From contig CAYGPI010000045.1 in the NCBI GenBank assembly GCA_964351745.1, positions 1-21,413 of the forward strand: a stretch of 21,413 bases of DNA, given 5' to 3'. A model generated the notes under the pieces. That model ran no database searches, was not told where the DNA came from, and saw only the letters and a program-made list of their open reading frames with translations. Both the position numbers and the translations under genes were made by a program. Source of the DNA: CAYNJF01 sp964351745 (lineage in GTDB: Bacteria; Pseudomonadota; Gammaproteobacteria; Berkiellales; Berkiellaceae). Below are positions 1-5,539 of this stretch, piece after piece; the stretch's first letter is position 1, and every line of letters starts with the position of its first letter.

Positions 1-108
1 TTTTCCGATCTAGGATATGTACTTACCAATGGGAAAATTTCAGCGCTGGGGAGCGGTCAAGAGTTGCTTAATCAATATGATATTAAAAAGGAATATTTAG
101 GCGGGTAA
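1..108 (+). CDS. Partial ABC transporter ATP-binding protein, LivF-like C-terminus
   Basis: An open frame enters from the left edge and ends at TAA (106-108), giving 35 residues. They match the extreme C-terminus of LivF-type ATPases of branched-chain amino-acid importers: a GYVLTNGKI strand, then a GSGQELL helix, and the end EYLGG. E. coli LivF has GYVLENG at the equivalent place and ends in YLGG. No Walker motif or signature loop lies inside the window, so the call rests on this tail alone; urea-type UrtE or another ATPase of the same family is possible. A BCAA importer would fit the BCAA catabolic genes further right, but about 5 kb of unrelated genes lie between. The first codons may be affected by an end artefact (see findings). 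Confidence 0.6.
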   Translation, partial: FSDLGYVLTNGKISALGSGQELLNQYDIKKEYLGG

Positions 109-128
109 AGTCAATCCATTAAAATAGT

Positions 129-156
129 AAAAAAGAGCCCCTCCTTGGGCATGCTC
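129..156 (-). terminator. Rho-independent terminator of the small secreted-protein pair
   Basis: Read on the minus strand, the arm complementary to 147-156 pairs with the arm complementary to 135-141. The stem has seven pairs (four, a 3-nt bulge at 150-152, then three) and a 5-nt loop, and is followed at once by a run of six T (complement of A at 129-134). It lies 14 bp past the stop of the 80-residue gene. On the plus strand no T run follows, so it serves the minus-strand genes. Confidence 0.7.
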
Positions 157-169
157 CATGATTGATCCT

Positions 170-412
170 CTAGTCGTGATCGCCCATAAAGCTTTCAAAA
201 CGATGGACATCATGATCTGCTGGTGGTTGACCAACATTCACTTCTTGATGCTGCGATGACTTTGTATGAGTCACTTCTGTATCGTAAATTTTATCTGGCG
301 TTGTTGTGCCATAACGAGCTTTAGCATAATCATCAGCACTTTGGCTATATTCTGCTTGAGCACTAAAAGCTAAAACAGAAGCCACTAACGCGATTGTATA
401 TTTGATATTCAT
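170..412 (-). CDS. Small secreted protein of unknown function (80 aa)
   Basis: I do not recognise a family. The first 20 residues are a classic Sec signal peptide (MNIKY, then a hydrophobic core, then the cleavage site SAQA before EYSQ), so a mature protein of about 60 residues should reach the periplasm or outside. The mature part is polar, with no cysteine, and has a His/Asp-rich end (DHDVHRFESFMGDHD) that could bind metal, which is only a guess. The start is well supported: AGGAG lies 7 nt upstream of ATG. The gene begins 14 bp after the stop of the 171-residue secreted-protein gene, so the two are probably one transcript ending at the terminator at 129-156. Both proteins finish with His/Asp-containing tails. 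Confidence 0.65.
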   Translation of the reverse strand: MNIKYTIALVASVLAFSAQAEYSQSADDYAKARYGTTTPDKIYDTEVTHTKSSQHQEVNVGQPPADHDVHRFESFMGDHD

Positions 413-426
413 AATGAAACTCCTAA

Positions 427-942
427 TTAATGGTCTCTACCGTGACTGATTGGCCCTGAATAACCATCCGCCTCAAAACTATCTGAGTGGTGGCCAAGAG
501 ATACCCCTGATGAGCCTGTCGCTCTATCGCCTACAAGAGCAGGAGCAGCGACGTAAGTCACTGGCCCTGCCCCTGGCACTGGTGCTGCTGGGACGCCTAC
601 AAGAGCAGGAGCGCTGAGGTGGGTAATAGGAGCATTGCTACCGCGTTCCCAATCACCTGTGCTTTGACGCATAGATGAGTCGCTTTGCACACCTCTCGTG
701 CCCGCTTCTAGATCAGAATCTCCACTAAAACTTGAGTCGTCTGTTTCAGGCGTGCCTTCAGACTCCCATGTGGTAACATAAGCTGGCCCGGCCCCACGCA
801 TAGCATCACCACTACTGCCACCATCTCTGCCATCTTCACCAAGAGCCCCGCGACCACCACCATTACCTTCGTTGATAGCGTGAGCTGGGGCGCAAAGTAA
901 ACTACTACATAGTACGATTGCGTATAATTTAAACTTATTCAT
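427..942 (-). CDS. Gly/Ala/Pro-rich secreted protein of unknown function (171 aa)
   Basis: No family is recognised. A signal peptide of about 22 residues (MNKFKLYAIVL..., ending CAPAHA before INEG) predicts export. The mature protein is low in complexity: first a Gly-rich acidic part (NEGNGGGRG, EDGRDGGSSG), then a Ser/Asp-rich stretch, then two copies of an APALVG motif in a 22-residue period, and a polar end (HHSDSF..., ...SHGRDH). It looks intrinsically disordered. Two ATGs are possible. GAGG is only 2 nt from the upstream one (946-948) but 8 nt from the second (940-942), so I chose the second; the longer form would end at 948 and have 173 residues. It is the first gene of a pair with the 80-residue secreted protein. 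The gene direction and a normal signal peptide argue that it is real despite the odd composition. Confidence 0.6.
   Translation of the reverse strand: MNKFKLYAIVLCSSLLCAPAHAINEGNGGGRGALGEDGRDGGSSGDAMRGAGPAYVTTWESEGTPETDDSSFSGDSDLEAGTRGVQSDSSMRQSTGDWERGSNAPITHLSAPALVGVPAAPVPGAGPVTYVAAPALVGDRATGSSGVSLGHHSDSFEADGYSGPISHGRDH
528..612 (-). repeat. 66-bp period direct repeat inside the Gly/Ala-rich secreted protein gene
   Basis: An identical 19-bp stretch occurs at 528-546 and again at 594-612, exactly 66 bp (22 codons) apart. On the minus strand it encodes the shared APALVG(V/D) peptide, and the flanking codons are also alike (ITHLSAPALVG versus VTYVAAPALVG). This is the remains of an in-frame tandem duplication. 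Confidence 0.75.
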
Positions 943-970
943 GGTCATTACCTCAACGTTGTTTTATCAA

Positions 971-994
971 AACTGTCAATATAATCAGACAGTT
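971..994. promoter_or_regulatory. Inverted repeat upstream of the small secreted-protein pair (possible operator)
   Basis: Perfect 7-bp arms AACTGTC (971-977) and GACAGTT (988-994) flank a 10-bp AT-rich spacer. It lies 29 bp upstream of the chosen start of the 171-residue gene, within its likely promoter or leader. It could be a dimeric regulator site or an mRNA hairpin; the sequence alone does not decide. Confidence 0.35.
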
Positions 995-1183
995 GTTATA
1001 AGCTGCATTGCTTACAAGCATTATGCTCGTGATAAAAAACCTAAAAAAGTTGAGTTACTCGCTTTTAACTGAGTATAAAAGTGGCCAATATCGAAGAGTA
1101 TTTGGATGTAGGTCAGATTAAGTGGATGATTTCCAATAAAAAAAATAAATTTGAAAACAGTAAAAATATTTTTTGTGACGCAC

Positions 1184-1208
1184 AAAAAAAGCGCCATATA
1201 GGCGCTTT
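1184..1208 (-). terminator. Rho-independent terminator of the 80-aa secreted-protein gene at 1226-1468
   Basis: Arms AAAGCGCC (1188-1195) and GGCGCTTT (1201-1208) are perfectly complementary around a 5-nt loop. Read on the minus strand, the hairpin is followed by a T run (complement of A at 1184-1190). It starts 18 bp past the stop of the gene. Confidence 0.85.
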
Positions 1209-1225
1209 CTATAGGATATTTGAGT

Positions 1226-1468
1226 TTATCTGTCTCTAATTAAACCTGGCTCTTCCGTGATAGGATGATTTTGCCTAGTTGATTTAACAGTACTTACTTT
1301 TTTAGAGCTACTATTTTGATCAGCTTTTTTCTCATCTTGTTCAAATGGTATTTCAGTTTTACCAGACTTATAATAATTTTGCTCGTAACGCATCATGTCT
1401 TCTGCATTAGCAACGGATGCCAAAGAAGTTGCCAATATTGCCCCTAAAATGAGTATCCCTTTTTTCAT
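1226..1468 (-). CDS. Small secreted protein of unknown function (80 aa)
   Basis: No family is recognised. Residues 1-22 form a Sec signal peptide (MKKG, hydrophobic core, ASVANA before EDMM), leaving a mature chain of about 58 residues. That chain is short and highly charged, rich in Lys, Glu, Ser and Gln, without cysteine, and probably unfolded alone. The start is supported by AAGGAG 5-6 nt upstream of ATG. The gene is monocistronic, ending in the strong terminator at 1184-1208 and divergent from the DoxX gene at 1661. It resembles the other 80-residue gene (170-412) in length, signal peptide and a Tyr-rich start of the mature part (EYSQSADDYAKARY versus EDMMRYEQNYYK), so a distant relationship is possible but not shown. 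Confidence 0.7.
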   Translation of the reverse strand: MKKGILILGAILATSLASVANAEDMMRYEQNYYKSGKTEIPFEQDEKKADQNSSSKKVSTVKSTRQNHPITEEPGLIRDR

Positions 1469-1546
1469 GTTATGCTCCTTAACTTAAATTAAAAACAATA
1501 TATATGCTTATATTAGCACACTCTTTTTTTTAAGATCCTAAAAATT

Positions 1547-1622
1547 ATGGCTTATCATGATCTACTACCAAGCAAAAAATAACAGGTAAGTTACGTTACA
1601 TCGACTTCATGGCTTATGATGG
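1547..1622 (+). repeat. Short direct repeat upstream of the DoxX gene
   Basis: ATGGCTTATCATGA (1547-1560) and ATGGCTTATGATGG (1609-1622) agree at 12 of 14 positions, 62 bp apart, in the divergent intergenic region between the 80-aa secreted-protein gene and the DoxX gene. They could be paired regulator sites or chance. Confidence 0.25.
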
Positions 1623-1660
1623 TTGAATGAAGCATCAGCAAAATCAGGGAATTTCAATTT

Positions 1661-2146
1661 ATGAGCCTTAATCGCTCTATTTCCAAATGGGTTGTGGGCC
1701 CAATGAATATTTCAACCACGATCTTTGATAAACTGTCTCACCTTGGGTTTCTAGCTATCCGTTTATGGCTTTTTAAAGTTTTTTTTATGTCAGGATTAAC
1801 GAAAATTCAATCCTGGGATACAACACTATTTTTGTTTAAAAATGAATACGATATCCCTTTTCTACCGCCTGAATTTGCCGCCATAAGTGGCACTGCGGCA
1901 GAGCTCATTCTTCCTATATTACTTGTCTTGGGAGTTGGTGCCAGATTACCAGCTTTCGCACTATTTCTATTCAATATTGTGGCGGTTATTGCTTATCAAT
2001 CCTTTCTCTTTTCCGATGATGGTAGTGCTGGTCTCATGAATCATATCTTATGGGGTTTTATGATCCTTGCTATCATGGCCCATGGGCATGGCAAATTATC
2101 AATAGATTTCTTACTTCAAAAAATTTGTTCAAAATATAAATATTAA
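1661..2146 (+). CDS. DoxX family integral membrane protein
   Basis: A 161-residue polytopic protein with about four hydrophobic helices (near residues 28-48, 72-94, 98-117 and 126-146). Family signs are RLWLFKVFFMSGLTKIQSW in helix 1, the loop KNEYDIPFLPPEFAA, then GTAAELILPILLVLGVGARLPA, all usual for DoxX/SURF4-like proteins. DoxX proteins are inner-membrane proteins with poorly defined roles, often linked to redox or sulfur stress. The start has only a weak ribosome site (AGGGA about 10 nt upstream). The next gene, a PEP-CTERM protein, begins 30 bp after the stop, so they are probably co-transcribed. DoxX genes also occur with bufferin-type (DUF692/DUF2063) operons; those partners are absent here. 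The family is secure, the role unknown. Confidence 0.88.
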   Translation: MSLNRSISKWVVGPMNISTTIFDKLSHLGFLAIRLWLFKVFFMSGLTKIQSWDTTLFLFKNEYDIPFLPPEFAAISGTAAELILPILLVLGVGARLPAFALFLFNIVAVIAYQSFLFSDDGSAGLMNHILWGFMILAIMAHGHGKLSIDFLLQKICSKYKY

Positions 2147-2176
2147 ATGGATGTCGAGGATGCAAGGACGATACCA

Positions 2177-2968
2177 ATGATAAAAAAAATATTAGTGTAC
2201 AGTTTATGCTTGTCTAGTCCAGTTTGGGCGCAAGTCATTACTTTTGATGAGTATGATCATGGCACAATCATAAATAATCAGTATAAAAACTCTCACGGCT
2301 TAACGATTTCAGTTGACAACCCAAATCGCTCAGCAGATTTAGGGGTTATTTTTGATTCCAATCACCCTACTCCAACAGGTAATGATTTTGATACTGACTT
2401 AATTGGTCCACCAACCCACAACTGGGCTGGCGGTAATATTCCGACAACCCCTTTAGGCCATTTGCTTATCATTGCCGAAAATAATAAGGATCAAAATCAC
2501 GATGGCAAGTTAGATGATCCTGATGATGAAGGCGGTAGACCAGCAGGATCCATTTATTTAACCTTTGATAACCCTATGACAGAGCTAGGATTCGACATTG
2601 TTGATGTTGAAAATGCTGAAAACGGTCAATACTATACAAAATATTATAAAGATGGACAATTTATTGGATCCGTCAACTTTAATGATATGCTTGATTCTAA
2701 TTCGCCGTATTATGATCCAAGCATAAGCTTTGGCGATAATACAGCCAATACCTTGCCGACAGTCACAGCTAGCTCATTAGGCGTTGCAGATTTTGATAAG
2801 GTTAAAATTCACTTAGGTGGCTCTGGTGGTATCACCAATGTTCGTTTTGATAATCGAATTCCACCACCCAATACGACTGTTCCTGAGCCAAATACAATAT
2901 TAACCTTTTTGTTTGGGTTAGGAATGTTAAGATTTTTTAGAAAAAAAGTTACCAAAACTTCAAAGTAA
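2177..2968 (+). CDS. PEP-CTERM sorting domain-containing secreted protein
   Basis: A 263-residue exported protein. It has a signal peptide (MIKKILVYSL..., cleavage after PVWA at residue 18), a beta-rich body beginning ITFDEYDHGTIINNQY, and a C-terminal PEP-CTERM signal: VPEP at about 235-238, a hydrophobic segment, then basic RKK near 255-257. In the family this tripartite tail is cut and processed by an exosortase, and substrates usually reach the cell surface or biofilm matrix. A DxNxDGxxD loop at about 105-113, followed by more Asp, resembles an EF-hand or dockerin calcium loop. I chose the start at 2177 because AAGGAC lies 7 nt upstream and it begins the signal peptide directly; an in-frame ATG at 2147 would add ten charged residues. 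No exosortase gene lies in the window. Confidence 0.85.
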   Translation: MIKKILVYSLCLSSPVWAQVITFDEYDHGTIINNQYKNSHGLTISVDNPNRSADLGVIFDSNHPTPTGNDFDTDLIGPPTHNWAGGNIPTTPLGHLLIIAENNKDQNHDGKLDDPDDEGGRPAGSIYLTFDNPMTELGFDIVDVENAENGQYYTKYYKDGQFIGSVNFNDMLDSNSPYYDPSISFGDNTANTLPTVTASSLGVADFDKVKIHLGGSGGITNVRFDNRIPPPNTTVPEPNTILTFLFGLGMLRFFRKKVTKTSK

Positions 2969-3004
2969 ATTATATGATTGTAACAATTTGCGTTTCAATT
3001 TTGC

Positions 3005-3077
3005 GACTAGAGGCCTGTGCACAGGCCTCACCCCATCAATATTCCAGCTAAAACAATATGCTAGCTAGCCTCTAGTC
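3005..3077 (+). repeat. Palindrome and overlapping long-range inverted repeat downstream of the PEP-CTERM gene
   Basis: 3010-3029 is a perfect 20-bp palindrome (arm GAGGCCTG, loop TGCA) that would form a strong GC-rich hairpin 41 bp after the PEP-CTERM stop. No T run follows, so it is a poor classical terminator but may still stop transcription or protect the 3' end. GACTAGAGGC (3005-3014) is also fully complementary to GCCTCTAGTC (3068-3077). The two pairings share 3010-3014 and are mutually exclusive. A further CCTCTAG lies at 3153-3159. Confidence 0.5.
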
Positions 3078-3221
3078 CTACCTCTAAAATCTACAGTTGC
3101 CCACTTTAGGAGATCATGATTAAATAGTTGAATAACTAATGATTGGTTCACACCTCTAGCCCTGATGTCTTTTTAATCTAAGACCTTGCCATGAGTGAAG
3201 TTTATCTCTGGAGTTTAAGCA

Positions 3222-3410
3222 GTGAGCATACGTTCTAGACAATACTGTATTTTAATGGCCCTAGTTGGTGTGACTTTGCTTGGGTACGCTACTGCAGCTT
3301 TGCTTAAAGCTAATGCACCGGATAGTCCTAAATTTAGCCTGGTCGCACCGCCAACTAGCTTGCCAGATCTGCCTATATACCCATCACCTTTGAAAAAAAT
3401 AGATCCTTAA
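3222..3410 (+). CDS. Small membrane-anchored or secreted peptide with Pro-rich tail (62 aa)
   Basis: No family is recognised. The frame starts with GTG, with GGAG 8 nt upstream. Residues 1-7 are basic (SIRSR), residues 8-28 form one hydrophobic segment (CILMALVGVTLLGYATAALL), and the remainder is short and Pro-rich (APPTSLPDLPIYPSPL). This is the shape of a single-pass anchor with a small exposed tail, or an uncleaved signal peptide. It has its own stretch, 253 bp after the PEP-CTERM gene, and two weak terminator-like hairpins follow. Nothing indicates a function. The ribosome site and hydrophobic pattern favour a real gene, but it is short and has a non-ATG start. Confidence 0.5.
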   Translation: MSIRSRQYCILMALVGVTLLGYATAALLKANAPDSPKFSLVAPPTSLPDLPIYPSPLKKIDP

Positions 3411-3430
3411 AAAAATCACTTATGCCTTTT

Positions 3431-3486
3431 CCCAACCGTCTTGGGTCTTTGTAAGTTTTAGATCGCAATCTCAATATTGCTTTTTT
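3431..3486 (+). terminator. Two tandem weak hairpins ending the plus-strand peptide gene
   Basis: The first hairpin is CCCAA (3431-3435) with TTGGG (3441-3445), followed by TCTTT. The second is GCAAT (3465-3469) with ATTGC (3476-3480), followed directly by six T (3481-3486). Stems are only 5 bp. They lie between two convergent genes, and the T run overlaps the stop codon of the flavin monooxygenase gene. Confidence 0.45.
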
Positions 3487-5212
3487 AACATAAAGAGCAT
3501 CGCTGAGAAGAGATATTTGAAGTTTTTTTGACTGACACCTCTTTGGCCTCTTTATGCCTTTGATACATGGGACAAATATTTCTTGTTGTGGAGTCCTCCC
3601 TCAAAAGAGGTTGCTTTTCAGAGGCTCTCGATGTCATCTCTATCGTTGACGCATGAGATGGCTCTTGTACAGGTTTAAAATAATAATAGATAGATGAAAA
3701 AAGTCGAATGATCCCCCTCACAGGCGCTCCGCGAACAAATTTTGCAATCGGATGCTCGCCCAGAGCTAATATGTTTTTACGTGCCAAATCTCTTTTATCT
3801 TTATCAGCATGATCCAAAAGATAAGCAAAATGATTCCAACTATCAAAGAAAACATGAAAAGCCGTGCGAGGCTCCGTGACCCAAAGTTTTAAATAATTGG
3901 GGTATTGTTTTATGTCTTTAGCTAAAGTATTCATATACGCAAAGGGATCAACTAGAAAGGGCATTCTATCTGCGTACATAGCAAACCTTTTCTTTCTGAT
4001 AGATTCATCTTCGACTGTCATCTGACATCGTTTTTCTAAGGATGGTAATGGGGTGTTTTTTGAGAAAACATCGGCAACCCATCTTGCTTGCATCTCTGCC
4101 AACATAACCACAGATGTCACATAGGGCCTAATATACCCCACATAGGCAACACTGTCGTCTTCAAGAGATAAAATTTTTCGAAAGCGCTCCTTCTTCATAT
4201 CCATAGGAAAGTTAAAGTCTAATTTCGGGCGATATCCTGTGCAGAAAATAATATCATCGAAAGTATGCCACGCCTTGTCACCGACAAATAAAACTTGGTG
4301 ACCTTTGATATCCTGCACACCTCGAGCTGGGGATATCTTACCATCATGAACTTTGCGAACCATATGACGACTTTTGGTATAATAAGTATTTAAGTAGCCC
4401 GCTGGGGTATACCACGATTCGATAGCTGAGCCTCGAGTGCCCCAACCTTTTTCAACCCATTCCACAAATCCCATATGATTGATCAGGTCATAATTCGTTA
4501 AACGAAGTCCCTTGTCGACGGCGCGACTGTACACCATATCTGATGGGCCGCCAGCTAGCTCTGGATAAATATCATCGACTCTTCTATCTTGAAACCAAGT
4601 GCCACTTCGAATGCTAACCGTCACATCTGAGTTTTCTGATAAATCGCAAGCTATATCGGATGCTGTATCTGAGCCACCAATGATCAGCACTTTTTTTCCT
4701 TTGAATCGATCACCAATTTTCTTAATATCATGGCTGTGGTGAATCTTACCTGAAAATTTTTCATACATGGGATCGGTTGGATATTTTGGCTCTTTATTCG
4801 TCCCTGTGGCGATCACAACTTTGTCAAAGGTTTGTTTACCTTTTTTAGTTTCAATCACCCACTCATTATCTTCTTTACTCACGCTCAATACTTTTTGCTG
4901 ACATTGTATATACTTAGTCAAATCAAAATGTAAAACATATTTTTGAAAATGTTCATAGACCTGAGTCGCCGATAGAAATTCTGGCATTTTTTCTGAGTAG
5001 GGAAAATCTGAAGGAGACATATACAATTTAGAAGAAACCGTCGTGGTTTTTTCTCTGACACCGCCGGATCTATCTTCTTGATAAAGCCACTGCCCTCCAA
5101 TCTGCTCCCCTGCCTCAAAAACAGTTGGCTCTAAGCCCATTTCTTGACAATACTTGGCAGTATAAATACCTGACCAGCCACCACCTATAATCCCAACTCT
5201 AACCTTTGCCAT
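3485..5212 (-). CDS. Flavin-containing monooxygenase (FMO family) with an atypical C-terminal tail
   Basis: A 575-residue FAD/NADPH-dependent enzyme of the type that oxygenates soft nucleophiles (N or S) on small molecules; its substrate is unknown. Visible motifs are the FAD Rossmann loop GGGWSG (10-15), an ATG strand end (VVIATG, 132-137), the FMO fingerprint FSGKIHHSHDI (153-163; F, G and H in place, but Ile where Tyr/Phe is usual), the NADPH loop GGSDTA (179-184) and FCTGYRP (323-329). The core ends near residue 515. The last 60 residues are polar and basic, look disordered, and contain EKQPLL (532-537) and a final CSLC (572-575); the findings discuss these. AAGGA about 8 nt upstream supports the start. 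The gene stands alone, facing convergent plus-strand genes on its left, and is separated by 327 bp from the dehydrogenase operon. Confidence 0.88.
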   Translation of the reverse strand: MAKVRVGIIGGGWSGIYTAKYCQEMGLEPTVFEAGEQIGGQWLYQEDRSGGVREKTTTVSSKLYMSPSDFPYSEKMPEFLSATQVYEHFQKYVLHFDLTKYIQCQQKVLSVSKEDNEWVIETKKGKQTFDKVVIATGTNKEPKYPTDPMYEKFSGKIHHSHDIKKIGDRFKGKKVLIIGGSDTASDIACDLSENSDVTVSIRSGTWFQDRRVDDIYPELAGGPSDMVYSRAVDKGLRLTNYDLINHMGFVEWVEKGWGTRGSAIESWYTPAGYLNTYYTKSRHMVRKVHDGKISPARGVQDIKGHQVLFVGDKAWHTFDDIIFCTGYRPKLDFNFPMDMKKERFRKILSLEDDSVAYVGYIRPYVTSVVMLAEMQARWVADVFSKNTPLPSLEKRCQMTVEDESIRKKRFAMYADRMPFLVDPFAYMNTLAKDIKQYPNYLKLWVTEPRTAFHVFFDSWNHFAYLLDHADKDKRDLARKNILALGEHPIAKFVRGAPVRGIIRLFSSIYYYFKPVQEPSHASTIEMTSRASEKQPLLREDSTTRNICPMYQRHKEAKEVSVKKTSNISSQRCSLC

Positions 5213-5539
5213 GCAATCTTTCCTTGTTGCTTAAATGAAATGACGTCCTTGTCAAGCTCACTCAGATCAGATTTGGCGTACCAGCGATATATTAGTTTTT
5301 TTACTCATTGATTCGATATCATGCATTTTCACCTAAATCCTCAATTCAAGCTAACGCATTCTTATCAAGGCTTCAACAGAATATATAAACAGCCAAAAGC
5401 TTAATAAGTGAATGTGCCTCTCTTTAAGGATCCATAGATTTGCATTTAGCAAGACAACAAGATCTTGGCACAAAAATTTAGAGGTGATCGCTGGGCTGAA
5501 TTTGAGATATGCGCCCGAACAAGTCGAGCGCACTTTGAT
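5213..5539. other. 327-bp non-coding stretch between the FMO gene and the E2 gene
   Basis: This gap must hold the promoter of the FMO gene (minus strand) and the end of the dehydrogenase operon. I see no convincing gene: the only open frame of note (5351-5533, minus) has no ribosome site and no recognisable features. The only clear structure is the hairpin at 5510-5532. No promoter hexamers stand out. Confidence 0.5.
5510..5532 (-). terminator. Possible terminator hairpin after the 2-oxoacid dehydrogenase operon
   Basis: Arms 5510-5518 and 5524-5532 pair (TGCGC, one mismatch, CGA) around a 5-nt loop, 7 bp beyond the E2 stop codon. No T run follows on the minus strand, so it would be a weak or Rho-assisted stop at best. 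Confidence 0.35.

Noticed and set aside
1661..2146. DoxX gene as part of a bufferin (copper-response) operon
   Set aside because: The DUF692 and DUF2063 partners are missing, and the small secreted proteins nearby lack the cysteines expected of bufferin precursors.
4918..5118. 66-residue open frame on the minus strand within the FMO gene
   Set aside because: It overlaps the conserved N-terminal FAD region of the FMO in another frame, so it is a shadow.
5351..5533. 60-residue open frame (minus strand) in the gap between the FMO and E2 genes
   Set aside because: No ribosome site, no signal peptide of normal form, no recognisable motif; it lies in a gap that must hold control sequences and is short enough to arise by chance.
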